Below, in pieces: positions 7,209 through 15,579 of a DNA stretch of 35,154 nucleotides. The notes below the pieces were generated by a model. It did not search any database. It worked only from the letters and a program-made list of their open reading frames with translations, and was not told the DNA's origin. The position numbers and the translations under genes are program-made. Numbering within the stretch: position 1 is the first letter of the stretch; the number at the start of each line of letters is the position of its first letter. Source of the DNA: Deltaproteobacteria bacterium (GTDB lineage: Bacteria; Desulfobacterota; Syntrophia; Syntrophales; Smithellaceae). The stretch covers positions 1-35,154 of the forward strand of contig JANYAY010000148.1 in NCBI GenBank assembly GCA_025361065.1, written 5' to 3'.

Positions 7209-9167
7209 TCAATGACCTGATTTATCATCCAGGATTTTACGCAGATGAATGGCTATTTCGCCCATTGTGAAAGGTTTTTGAATGAAACCGACACAACCGC
7301 GATTGATGATCTTGCTGGCCTGACCATTTATACTGTAACCACTGGACAGCAGGACCTTAACATCAGGCTTAATCTTTTTGAGTTCATCAAAGATTTCACC
7401 TCCGCTCATTTCCGGCATAACCATATCCAGAATTACTAAATCGATAGATTCTTTTGCTTGTGTGCAAATATCTATTGCGGTTGAGCCATTCTGAGCAGTA
7501 AATACTTTGTATCCTAATGCTTTTAACAATTCCCTTCCTACATCCAGAATCAGAGATTCGTCATCAACTATCAGGATTGTTTCCGTGCCCCGGGACATTT
7601 CCCTGCTCTGTTCTGTTTCCTGTTCTTTAATTTTTGTATGTGCCGAAACCGGCAGATAAATAGTGAAGGTAGAACCATGCCCTTTTTCGGAATACACATT
7701 GATAAACCCATTATGGTTTTTGATAATGCCGTAAACAGAGGCTAGTCCCAGTCCGGCTCCCCGCCCCATCTCTTTGGTGGTGAAAAACGGTTCAAATATT
7801 CGTTCTTTTGTTCTTTCATCCATGCCGACGCCGGTATCGGTTATTGAAATCTTCACATAATGACCATTTTTGCCATTGTAATCTTTAAACCGGTTTTCTT
7901 CCAGAATGACATTGGATGTTCTCAGATAGAGGTCACCACCGCCCGGCATTGCCTGCCAGGCATTAACATAGAGATTGAGCAGCACTTGGTCGATTTGGCC
8001 CGGATCAACGTCTGTCAGACATAAATCGTCAGCGAGGGCGTGGTGGATGGTGATTTCTTTTTTGGTACGGCCAATTGTTTCTGATGCCCTGTAAATCAAA
8101 GAATTTATGTCCACTGTTTTTACTTCGTATTTGCCACCGCGGGCAAATCCCAATAATTGTTTAGTTAAATCCGCTCCACTCATAACCAGTGTCTCGATGG
8201 TTTTCAAGTGTTCGTGGATGGGTGTCTGCGGATCAATGAGTAACAGGGCTAAAGAAGCATGTCCTTGTATTCCCATCAGCAGATTATTGAAATCATGAGC
8301 AATGCCACCGGCAAGAGTGCCGATGGATTCCATTTTTTTCGCTTGTAATAACCGGGCTTCCGTTCTTTTTTGTTTGGTTATGTCACGCATGAAATTTAGT
8401 GTCGCCGGCTGATTATCCCAATCGACGACAAGACTATTTGTTTCTACCCAATGTGTCGAACCATCTTTGTCAATAATCCGGAAAGTGTAATTGTTGCTGG
8501 AGTTTTCTCCCCGCATAGAGCTTTGCTGCTGCTTATAAACCATATCGCGGTCCTCGTCTAAAACCAGATTGCGAAGAGAAGTATTCAATATTTCTTTGAG
8601 ATTATAGCCAAGCATTTGCGGAAAGCGTTTATTGGCGAAAGTTATTTTCTCCGCCTGAATGATAAATATTGCTTCATTGGAGTTTTCAATCAGCAGGCGG
8701 TATTTTTCTTCTGATTTCCGCAAGGCTTCTTCAGCCCGCCGGCGTTCGGTGATATCTTTGGAGACAATGGCGACGGCAATTTTTTTGGAAGAATCTCCAT
8801 TTTCTCTTACCGGACTGAATGTTCGCAAAAAGTATTCGGTTTTATTCGGGCTCTGATGTTCGTCCTGAATGGATTGCCCCGTAGCAAATACTTGTTTAAC
8901 TTTTTTTGTAAAATCCTGGCTTTGCTGAGGGGAATGAAAATCTTTATAAGAGTAACCGACAATTTTTTCCGCAGGCAAATTTAAACGATGCAAATGGTTG
9001 TCATTGATGAATAGATAACGTCCTTCCTCATCAACAAGATAAAGAGAATCACTTGTAGAATCGACGAGATAACGGTATTGGTTTCCGGATATTTCCATCT
9101 GGTGGATTTTTTGCTCTAAGTCCTTTATTCTATGGCCGAGCTCTTCGTATGTAAGGCTCTGTATCAT
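7209..9167 (-). CDS. PAS-PAS hybrid histidine kinase with C-terminal receiver
   Basis: Cytoplasmic hybrid sensor kinase of 652 residues with no membrane segment. Order: a short coiled coil (1-30), PAS 1 (~30-145, ending VSKDITERRRAEEAL), PAS 2 (~150-270, ending MRDITKQKRTEARL), HisKA with the phospho-acceptor His291 in GGIAHDFNNLL, HATPase_c with N box (LNLYVNAWQAM), G1 (DTGVGM) and G2 (GRGAGLGL), and a receiver domain with DD in IVDDES and the phospho-acceptor Asp581 in VILDMVMPEMSG. The conserved receiver Lys lies in FIQKPF. It is the last gene of a three-gene minus-strand operon: its ATG overlaps the stop of the macro-domain gene by 4 bp (ATGA). No dedicated DNA-binding regulator is adjacent, so the output is unknown. 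Confidence 0.93.
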   Translation of the reverse strand: MIQSLTYEELGHRIKDLEQKIHQMEISGNQYRYLVDSTSDSLYLVDEEGRYLFINDNHLHRLNLPAEKIVGYSYKDFHSPQQSQDFTKKVKQVFATGQSIQDEHQSPNKTEYFLRTFSPVRENGDSSKKIAVAIVSKDITERRRAEEALRKSEEKYRLLIENSNEAIFIIQAEKITFANKRFPQMLGYNLKEILNTSLRNLVLDEDRDMVYKQQQSSMRGENSSNNYTFRIIDKDGSTHWVETNSLVVDWDNQPATLNFMRDITKQKRTEARLLQAKKMESIGTLAGGIAHDFNNLLMGIQGHASLALLLIDPQTPIHEHLKTIETLVMSGADLTKQLLGFARGGKYEVKTVDINSLIYRASETIGRTKKEITIHHALADDLCLTDVDPGQIDQVLLNLYVNAWQAMPGGGDLYLRTSNVILEENRFKDYNGKNGHYVKISITDTGVGMDERTKERIFEPFFTTKEMGRGAGLGLASVYGIIKNHNGFINVYSEKGHGSTFTIYLPVSAHTKIKEQETEQSREMSRGTETILIVDDESLILDVGRELLKALGYKVFTAQNGSTAIDICTQAKESIDLVILDMVMPEMSGGEIFDELKKIKPDVKVLLSSGYSINGQASKIINRGCVGFIQKPFTMGEIAIHLRKILDDKSGH

Positions 9168-9718
9168 TTAGCTTCCATTGCTCCGGTCGAAAGTAATTTT
9201 TTAAATTCGCTGAAAAATATTTCATAAGTCTGCTGGTTAAATAAAATGTGGCGAACCAGCCTAATGCCGGTGTTTTCCCGGGCAAACTCAATGCATGTCT
9301 TAAGTGCCAGATGAGCTGCTTCATCTACAGGGTAGCCATAAATACCGGCGCTGATAGCCGGGAAAGAAATACTTGGCAAATTTTTTTTCACGGCGAGTTT
9401 TAAGCTTTCGCGGTAAGCACTTTGAAGGAGATTTGCTTCATTTCTGTTGCCACCGCGATAAATTGGCCCGACGGTATGAATAACATATTTTGCCTGAAGG
9501 TTGCCTCCGGTGGTAATGACGGCCTGCCCTGTCGGACAGCCGCCGATTTTACGGCACTGGGCCATAATTGACGGACCGCCGGCGCGGTGAATGGCGCCAT
9601 CAACACCGGCACCGCCTGCCAAGCGCTCATTGGCGGCATTTACTATGGCAGCGGTCGTTTCTGCGGTGATATCGCCACAAGCCAGCATGATTGTTGTTTG
9701 ATTAATCTTGGCTTCCAT
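9164..9718 (-). CDS. Macro-domain protein, YmdB-like O-acetyl-ADP-ribose deacetylase
   Basis: Single macro domain of 184 residues. The family motifs are present: GDIT followed by AAIVNAANERLAGGAGVDGAI (ADP-ribose binding, with the Asn and Asp of the NAAN...GVDGAI signature), AGGPSIMAQCR, YVIHTVGPIY and the phosphate-binding loop FPAISAGIYGYP. MacroD/YmdB-type proteins hydrolyse O-acetyl-ADP-ribose or remove mono-ADP-ribose from proteins. It begins 1 base after the stop of the permuted phosphoglycerate mutase and its stop overlaps the histidine kinase start, so all three genes are likely co-translated. The link to phosphoglycerate chemistry or signalling is inference. Confidence 0.92.
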   Translation of the reverse strand: MEAKINQTTIMLACGDITAETTAAIVNAANERLAGGAGVDGAIHRAGGPSIMAQCRKIGGCPTGQAVITTGGNLQAKYVIHTVGPIYRGGNRNEANLLQSAYRESLKLAVKKNLPSISFPAISAGIYGYPVDEAAHLALKTCIEFARENTGIRLVRHILFNQQTYEIFFSEFKKLLSTGAMEAK

Positions 9719-9719
9719 A

Positions 9720-11303
9720 TTATTGCTTTTGAACTTTTGTGCCTTCTCCGTAAATCAGCATCCGGTATGCTTTTTCAATTCTATCCCAGTTTTCCTCGCG
9801 GTCCATCGACCAGTAGCGGCCGATTACCGAGACAACCTGTCCTATATTTAATGATAATGATTTTTCTTCTATTTTTTTTATGTATTGAGGGCCGCTTTCC
9901 GGCAGTTCGCCGCGCCGTCCGAGCATGGAGTGAATAAAAAGATTTTCAATTCCTTGTGACGCGGCCATTTCCATCAGGGCAAAAAGATGATTGATGGATC
10001 CATGAGAACTGAAGAAGGAAACTATCCCGATCAGATGCAGCGCCTTGCCCGACTCTTTGGCTTTCCCCATGACGCTTAAAAAAGCATCATTCTGGTGAAA
10101 GGTCCTATTGGTGATAGCCAGGTCGATTTTCAACCGATCGGAATAAATTTTGCGGCCGGCGCCGATATGCAAATGTCCGGCCTCGGAATTTCCCACGGTA
10201 CCTGGCGGCAAACCGACAGCTTCTCCGGAGGCAGCAAGGCGCGATACAGGAAATCTGATCATGAGTTGATCCATAATCGGCGTTTGGGCGCGGGAAATGA
10301 GATTGGCTTCCGTGTTTTCATTTAGTCCCCAGCCATCCAGAATTATCAGCAATAATCTTTGCGAAGTGTCATTGCCGGTCAGCTTTTGCGAAATCAGCGA
10401 GGAACCTGTCATCAGGGGAGATAAGGGCAGACCAAGAATATCCAATACTGTCGGAGCTATATCGGTCAGTTCGCCATCTTTGCGCAAAGTCAACTCCTTA
10501 TTCGGGTGCAGCAGAATAAAAGGAACCGGGCTGTCCGTATGTCCTGTATCCACTGCTCCATCCGGATAAAGCCATTTTTCGACAGTGCCATGATCAGCAG
10601 TAACAATTACAGACATTCCTTTATCTCTGGCACTTTTAATAACCATACCGGCATGTTTGTCTACTGCTTCCACAGCGCGCAGAATTGCGGTTTCGTTTTC
10701 AATATGGCCAACGACATCAACATTAGGAAAATTAACAACGATAAAATTGCAATTATCATCGTCAATTTTATCCATTGTCGCTTTTGTTATCTTTTCGATG
10801 GACATTTCCGGCGCTTCATCAAACAGGGCGACATCTTTCCGGGTCGGGACAACAATTCTTTCTTCACCGGGAAGGAGCTCCTGTTTCTTGCCGTTGAAAA
10901 AAAATCCGACATGCACAGCTTTCTCTGCCTCAGTAATTTTTGCCTGTTTCATCTGATGCCGGGAAATAATGGCGCTTAAAACATCTTCCAGTGTTTCCTC
11001 CTGCGGGAAAGCAACCTGGACATTAAGCCCTTTTTGATATTCAATCATGGTGGCAAAATGCAAATCAAGATGAGAATTAACAGGAAATTCGGCGAAATTG
11101 TCTTCAGTTAAGCTGCGGGTTAATTCTATTTCCCGCTCGCCGCGAATGTTGTAAAAAATGACGGAGTCACCTTTACAAATTCTACCTGAGGGCTTACCTT
11201 GCGAGTCGGTTAAAATCAACGGCAGGAGGGTTTCGTCTTCCTGTCCTTCTTTGTATGCTTTGCGGACAGCTTCCGACATGGGGAAATTAAAATCTAAACT
11301 CAT
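9720..11303 (-). CDS. Circularly permuted cofactor-independent phosphoglycerate mutase
   Basis: Protein of 527 residues, close to the ~510 of GpmI, but with its two halves exchanged. Residues ~10-310 match the canonical second half: EAVRKAYKEGQEDE, FYNIRGEREIELTR, the TEAEKAVHVGFFFNG segment, metal ligands Asp196/His200 (NVDVVGH), Asp237/His238 (TADHG) and His255 (GHTDSP), then the usual C-terminal end ADIAPTVLDILGLP and MTGSSLI. After a ~10-residue linker comes the canonical N-terminus: LIILDGWG (Asp323), GEAVGLPPGTVGNSEAGH with the phospho-acceptor Ser373, then the first half of the transferase domain to YRMLIYGEGTKV. The cut lies in the loop just before the AVRKAYK helix. Two transferase loops deviate (SFFSSHGSINH, LGRRGELPESG). 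The start at 11303 has a weak AGGT-type site; upstream in-frame sequence is not conserved. First gene of an operon with the macro protein and the kinase. Activity as a mutase is likely but not certain. Confidence 0.9.
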   Translation of the reverse strand: MSLDFNFPMSEAVRKAYKEGQEDETLLPLILTDSQGKPSGRICKGDSVIFYNIRGEREIELTRSLTEDNFAEFPVNSHLDLHFATMIEYQKGLNVQVAFPQEETLEDVLSAIISRHQMKQAKITEAEKAVHVGFFFNGKKQELLPGEERIVVPTRKDVALFDEAPEMSIEKITKATMDKIDDDNCNFIVVNFPNVDVVGHIENETAILRAVEAVDKHAGMVIKSARDKGMSVIVTADHGTVEKWLYPDGAVDTGHTDSPVPFILLHPNKELTLRKDGELTDIAPTVLDILGLPLSPLMTGSSLISQKLTGNDTSQRLLLIILDGWGLNENTEANLISRAQTPIMDQLMIRFPVSRLAASGEAVGLPPGTVGNSEAGHLHIGAGRKIYSDRLKIDLAITNRTFHQNDAFLSVMGKAKESGKALHLIGIVSFFSSHGSINHLFALMEMAASQGIENLFIHSMLGRRGELPESGPQYIKKIEEKSLSLNIGQVVSVIGRYWSMDREENWDRIEKAYRMLIYGEGTKVQKQ

Positions 11304-11493
11304 TGTATTACCTATAAGAGAATTCAAATAATTATCGGCTGACGTATTTAGCGAAATAATATAAAACTGTAAAGATAAACTTTTATTGCAGCGTGGCCGC
11401 AAATCCTTTTGATTACATTAAGCAGTGGAATAAGTTGAAAAGAAAGCTGTTAAATGATAGAAACTCGTTTAACCTCTCCGGAGAGTAATAGTT

Positions 11494-11886
11494 ATGCAAC
11501 CGCTGCGATCACCAAGAGAAGAAAATCATGATGCTTTATGTGAGGAATTATTAAGAGAACGGGCCGCAGTACTGGGACGTGCAGGAATGGCAGTAGAAGA
11601 TACCATTGCTGAACTGACAAAATTGGATCACGAAATTCAAATTAAAAAAGAACAACTGAAATCATTGAGGCTCCGGAAGGAGTGCCCTTATGATCTACAG
11701 GAGCAACAGGTACTCATTGGCGAAATTAACATAAGCATAGATCAATTCAATGCGGTTCGCAAGAGAGCTCAACGGAAATATTATTATCTCATTGTCACAC
11801 GTGAAGCCCTGGGTTTACGAAGGCACGATATGATTCAGGAAATATACATCATTCCGGTAATAAAGAAAAAGATACAGGCTTTTTGA
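11494..11886 (+). CDS. Hypothetical coiled-coil protein
   Basis: I do not recognise this 130-residue protein. It is highly charged and helical, with heptad-like runs across residues ~30-65 (AELTKLDHEIQIKKEQLKSL) and ~70-100, and no signal peptide or membrane segment. GGAGAG lies ahead of the ATG. The TGA stop is followed immediately by the ATG of the pcm gene, so the two are translationally coupled and probably functionally linked or co-regulated. It is divergent from the phosphoglycerate mutase operon across a ~190-bp gap. Length and tight coupling make it a credible gene. Confidence 0.7.
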   Translation: MQPLRSPREENHDALCEELLRERAAVLGRAGMAVEDTIAELTKLDHEIQIKKEQLKSLRLRKECPYDLQEQQVLIGEINISIDQFNAVRKRAQRKYYYLIVTREALGLRRHDMIQEIYIIPVIKKKIQAF

Positions 11887-12540
11887 ATGGATAGATATAA
11901 AAAACAACGGGCACGAATGGTAGAAACGCAGCTAGTTTCGCGCGGTATAACCGATGACAGTGTTCTGAAGGCGATGGGAACCGTACCGCGCCATCTTTTT
12001 GTTGATGAAGGTCTGATTGATCAAGCCTACAGCGACAATCCCTTGCCAATTGGTGAAAGGCAGACTATTTCCCAGCCCTTCATCGTTGCTCTTATGACGC
12101 AGGGGCTGGAATTGAAAAGGAAAGATAGAGTGCTGGAAATTGGAACAGGTTCCGGTTATCAGGCGGCAATTCTGGCGCAATTAGCCGATCGTGTTTTTTC
12201 CATCGAACGTATTGCGACACTGGCTTCGCGGGCCCGCAAAATTCTAGATGCGCTCAATTATTATAATGTGGCCATCAGAGTCGGTGACGGTTCTTATGGA
12301 TGGAAAGAAGAGTCTCCATTTGACGCAATCATTACTACAGCCGCCGCGCCGGGAGTACCTAAATATTTAATCGAACAGCTTGTTGTCGGAGGCCGGTTGA
12401 TTGTGCCTGTCGGGGGACGAGATGTACAAACTTTGTGTAAATTGACGCGCCTTTCTGAAGATATAAATGACATCAAAAAAGAAGACCTGGGTGGTTGCCG
12501 CTTTGTGAGTTTGATTGGGGAGAGTGGATGGAAGGAATAA
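11887..12540 (+). CDS. pcm: Protein-L-isoaspartate O-methyltransferase
   Basis: 217-residue repair methyltransferase that methylates L-isoaspartyl residues in damaged proteins using SAM. Diagnostic segments are VPRHLFV (34-39), GERQTISQPFIVALM (57-70), the SAM motif VLEIGTGSGYQAAILA (82-97) and FDAIITTAAAPGVP. C-terminal GGRLIVPVGG is also typical. It begins directly after the stop of the coiled-coil gene, and the next gene (LysM/M23 lipoprotein) overlaps its 3' end by 13 bp. The pcm-nlpD neighbourhood is widespread in proteobacteria and supports both calls. No truncation. Confidence 0.95.
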   Translation: MDRYKKQRARMVETQLVSRGITDDSVLKAMGTVPRHLFVDEGLIDQAYSDNPLPIGERQTISQPFIVALMTQGLELKRKDRVLEIGTGSGYQAAILAQLADRVFSIERIATLASRARKILDALNYYNVAIRVGDGSYGWKEESPFDAIITTAAAPGVPKYLIEQLVVGGRLIVPVGGRDVQTLCKLTRLSEDINDIKKEDLGGCRFVSLIGESGWKE

Positions 12541-13484
12541 AGCCCGGTCCGTTTAAAAGAATCCATATCAGCAATCTATTGGTTTATGTTTGTTTTGTCT
12601 TATTTATCGCAGTCTTTTTTGCTTCCTGTTCGGCGCCTTCGTCCTATGTACAGAAGGAACCGGCAAAAGGCATTTATCATCGGGTAAAAAAAGGCGAAAC
12701 CTTTCGGAGTATTGCCCGTGCTTATCATATTAAGGTGCAGGATTTAGCTGAAGTCAACAATATAAGCAATCCCGGCTTGATTGAGGAGGGTTCTGTTGTT
12801 TTTATTCCTGATGCCAACCAGGTTATTGATGATGTTATAACTTCCGTTAAGAAAATGGATGCAGAAACCAAGGCTGCAATCATGGCCGATAACGCCCTAA
12901 AAGCTAAACAGCCTTTGAAAAATGATAATGGAAAAACCGTCAAGAGAGCCACTGAAGATACCAAGAGTACTGAGAAAAAAGTGGTACCCCCTGCCGTGGC
13001 AACGGAAAATGAGAAAATTGCCAAGTTGACGCCGCGTGATGATGTGCCGGCAATAGAATCAACTCCGGCACGAAAGCCGGCAGTCGAAGAAAAAGAAGAT
13101 ATTCAATTTGACAAAAGGCGGTTTATTTGGCCGGTGCGCGGCAGCGTAAAAACACGCTTCGGGATTCAACCTAATAAAACTTATCATAATTGGATTAAGA
13201 TTGTTTCTGTTGCTGGAACTACGGTAAAAGCCGCTGCTGCCGGCATAGTTATTTTTTCTGCGCAGTTAAAAGATTATGGAGAGACAATTATTGTACGTCA
13301 CGAAAACAGTTTTGCCACAGTATATACACATCTGAAGAAACGATATGTGAAAACTGACCAGAAGATTAAAAAGAGCGACGTGATAGCCATTATCGGTGAA
13401 ACAGATGAAGCAGGCGATACTTATATGAATTTTGAAGTGCGTCTGCACGGCAAAGCGCGCAATCCCCTTTTTTCCCTTCCTTAA
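12528..13484 (+). CDS. NlpD-like LysM and degenerate M23 lipoprotein
   Basis: 318-residue predicted lipoprotein. A hydrophobic segment (15-32) ends in the lipobox FASC with acyl-acceptor Cys34. A LysM peptidoglycan-binding domain follows (~50-95: YHRVKKGETFRSIARAYHIK), then a Lys/Thr/Glu-rich linker and a C-terminal M23 (LytM) domain (~200-318: FIWPVRGSVKTRFGIQ). The zinc ligands are degenerate: the usual HxGxDI reads HNWIKI, so the Asp is Lys, and the HFE of the HxH site reads NFE. Hence it is probably a non-catalytic activator of cell-wall amidases, as NlpD and EnvC are. It overlaps the pcm stop by 13 bp, matching the classical pcm-nlpD order; no rpoS follows here. Confidence 0.88.
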   Translation: MEGIKPGPFKRIHISNLLVYVCFVLFIAVFFASCSAPSSYVQKEPAKGIYHRVKKGETFRSIARAYHIKVQDLAEVNNISNPGLIEEGSVVFIPDANQVIDDVITSVKKMDAETKAAIMADNALKAKQPLKNDNGKTVKRATEDTKSTEKKVVPPAVATENEKIAKLTPRDDVPAIESTPARKPAVEEKEDIQFDKRRFIWPVRGSVKTRFGIQPNKTYHNWIKIVSVAGTTVKAAAAGIVIFSAQLKDYGETIIVRHENSFATVYTHLKKRYVKTDQKIKKSDVIAIIGETDEAGDTYMNFEVRLHGKARNPLFSLP

Positions 13485-13687
13485 TAATTTCAGCGGACTG
13501 GCCAAAAAACTATCCAACAACTATCCAAAAACATTAACAATTATGATGATCTAATAAATCTTTCAGTTTGGGTAGGATGCTAAGCTGTTTTAATTTCCTG
13601 AATAATATTAAATAGTATTAATCATTGACTAAAAATTAAAATGATGGTAGTCTGTTACGTTCTTAAGGAAAGGCAGGTAAAAGAAAA

Positions 13688-14173
13688 ATGTTTAAAGTAG
13701 GGGATTTGGCGGTGTATCCTGCGCAAGGCGTCGGAGTCATTGAAGCTATTGAAAACAGGGAAGTAATGGGGAAGAAGCAGCCCTTTTATATTATGAAAAT
13801 CATGGGTAATGGCATGAAGATAATGATCCCGACGACGAGTGCCAAGGCTGTAGGTTTACGAGAAGTCATTTTGGAGAAAGAAATACCCAGAGTATATGAA
13901 ATTCTTCGCAATAAAGATGTTACGATAGACAAGCAGACCTGGAATAAGCGTTACCGGGAGTATCTGGAAAAAATTAAAACCGGTTCAGTATTTGAAATTG
14001 CCAGTGTCTTACGCGACCTCTTTATATTGAAAAGCGATAAAAATCTTTCCTTTGGTGAAAGAAAAATGATGGATACCGCGAAAAATTTGCTGGTTAAGGA
14101 AATATCCGTGGCGACCAACAAGCGAGAAGATAAAGTTGAACAAGATTTACAAACCATTTTTACCGTACAATAA
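13688..14173 (+). CDS. CarD-family transcriptional regulator
   Basis: 161-residue CarD/CdnL protein. The N-terminal RNA-polymerase interaction domain opens with FKVGDLAVYPAQGVGVIEAI and continues with KQPFYIMKIMGNGMKIMIPT; the C-terminal half is the helical DNA-binding domain (NKRYREYLEKIKTGSVFEIA, LSFGERKMMDTAKNLLVKEI). These proteins bind the RNA polymerase beta subunit and stabilise open complexes at rRNA and other housekeeping promoters. A possible promoter lies upstream (TTGACT at 13625-13630 with a poor -10 at 13648-13653), and a direct repeat AACTATCCAA occurs at 13508-13517 and 13519-13528. It precedes the yacL-ispDF-gltX set on the same strand. Confidence 0.93.
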   Translation: MFKVGDLAVYPAQGVGVIEAIENREVMGKKQPFYIMKIMGNGMKIMIPTTSAKAVGLREVILEKEIPRVYEILRNKDVTIDKQTWNKRYREYLEKIKTGSVFEIASVLRDLFILKSDKNLSFGERKMMDTAKNLLVKEISVATNKREDKVEQDLQTIFTVQ

Positions 14174-14357
14174 TTATTTTCTCTGAAAATCCTGAAAAAA
14201 TGCTCTTTGAAAATTAAAAACGAGTAAATCGTCTTTCCTTGATAATTTGAGGAAAACCGTAAATAATACCTCTGCTTTAGAAGAAAATGATATTTCTGAA
14301 CCGAATCTGGATGTACAAATATACAAAAACAATATCTTTGCAAAGGAGGTGAGACGG

Positions 14358-15386
14358 TTGATCATTAAAATTCTCTTGGTTTTAGCCTGCTCGATAAGTG
14401 GTTCCGCTATTGCCTACTATACGGCAACTCCGAATTCATCATATTTAATTACTCAATCGATTATCGGCTTAATTATCGGATTATTTGTTGCCGTTTTAGT
14501 TATAAGGCTGGAAAAAGACCTGCGAAAAATATCTCTGAGAATTATTCTGGGCGGAGTAGTCGGCATGATCATTGGTCTGCTGATTGCATTAATCCTGGGC
14601 TTTGGCCTGAATATGGTCAGTAAAATCAGAGAAAATCAGCAAATTATTCCATGGATTTATCTGCTCTTGACCGGGATATTAGGTTATCTGGGGCTTGTTC
14701 TGGGATCAAAAAAGATTGAGGAATTTAACTTTCGGGGAAGCAGCTTAAAAACGGGGTCAGAACAACGGATTCTGGACACAAGTGTTATAATCGATGGAAG
14801 GATTGCTGATATTTGCGACAGTGGGTTTATGGAGGGAGAATTAATTGTTCCTCGTTTCGTGTTGAATGAATTGCAGTTTGTTGCCGATTCTTCTGATTCC
14901 ATAAAACGGTCGCGTGGACGCCGCGGGCTGGATGTCTTAAACCGGATGCAAAAAAGTTCGACCATTCACATTGAAATTGTTGAACAGGATTTTCCGCGAA
15001 TCAAGGGTGTGGATGGAAAATTGGTGGCCTTGGCGCAGAAGATTAATGCCAAACTTTTAACCAATGATTTCAATCTGAACAAGGTTGCGGAATTACAGGG
15101 CGTCCGGGTCCTGAATATCAATGAACTGGCGAATGCCCTGAAACCGGTTGTCCTGCCGGGCGAGCAAATGGCCGTTAAGATTATTCGCGAAGGTAAAGAG
15201 CATGGGCAGGGTGTCGGTTATCTGGATGATGGTACCATGATCATTGTGGATAGTGCCCAAAAACTGCTCAATACGAATGTGGAAGTAGTTGTTACCAGCG
15301 TACTGCAGACAACTGCCGGACGCATGATTTTTTCGGAATTAAAAGAAGCGTCGGAAAAGAAGAATAATCAAAATTCAAAAAACTGA
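14358..15386 (+). CDS. YacL-like PIN-TRAM membrane protein
   Basis: 342-residue protein with four predicted transmembrane helices in the first ~125 residues (IIKILLVLACSISG; IIGLIIGLFVAVLVI; GGVVGMIIGLLIALIL; IPWIYLLLTGILGYLGLVLG), then a PIN domain with its acidic residues (RILDTSVIIDGRI, VLNELQ, GVDGKLVALA, LLTNDFNL) and a C-terminal TRAM RNA-binding domain (KEHGQGVGYLDDGTMIIVD). B. subtilis YacL has the same architecture. I choose the TTG start at 14358 because a near-perfect Shine-Dalgarno, AAAGGAGGTGA, sits 7 nt upstream; the frame is open to 14247 but lacks a ribosome site there. Probably a membrane-tethered nuclease of unknown target. Followed by a terminator-like hairpin before ispDF. 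Confidence 0.88.
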   Translation: MIIKILLVLACSISGSAIAYYTATPNSSYLITQSIIGLIIGLFVAVLVIRLEKDLRKISLRIILGGVVGMIIGLLIALILGFGLNMVSKIRENQQIIPWIYLLLTGILGYLGLVLGSKKIEEFNFRGSSLKTGSEQRILDTSVIIDGRIADICDSGFMEGELIVPRFVLNELQFVADSSDSIKRSRGRRGLDVLNRMQKSSTIHIEIVEQDFPRIKGVDGKLVALAQKINAKLLTNDFNLNKVAELQGVRVLNINELANALKPVVLPGEQMAVKIIREGKEHGQGVGYLDDGTMIIVDSAQKLLNTNVEVVVTSVLQTTAGRMIFSELKEASEKKNNQNSKN

Positions 15387-15531
15387 TATTTTTTTATCAA
15401 CAATTCAAATCGAAGATTATGTCTCGGTGTTAATAAAGAAATCGATTTGAGATGTACAGAAGATAAAGCCAACAAAGATAATACTTTGCTTTGGAATTGG
15501 ATAAGGACGGGAAAAAGTACCTTTGGCCAAT

Positions 15532-15577
15532 AAGCCCGGGAAAAACATTTTCCGGGCTTTTGCTTTTTGAAGGAAAA
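15532..15577 (+). terminator. Rho-independent terminator or attenuator before ispDF
   Basis: The hairpin pairs AAGCCCGG...AAAA (one bulged G) with TTTTCCGGGCTT across a 3-nt loop and is followed by the T-rich TTTTGCTTTTTG. It lies immediately upstream of the ispDF ribosome site (GAAGGA). The leader before it (15387-15531) also holds an inverted repeat TCAAATCGA/TCGATTTGA (15405-15413, 15442-15450). It may terminate yacL transcription or attenuate ispDF. Confidence 0.65.
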
Positions 15578-15579
15578 TT

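Noticed and set aside
15387-15579. T-box or known riboswitch class before ispDF
   Set aside because: No T-box sequence or recognised aptamer motif is visible; only a terminator-like hairpin and one inverted repeat.
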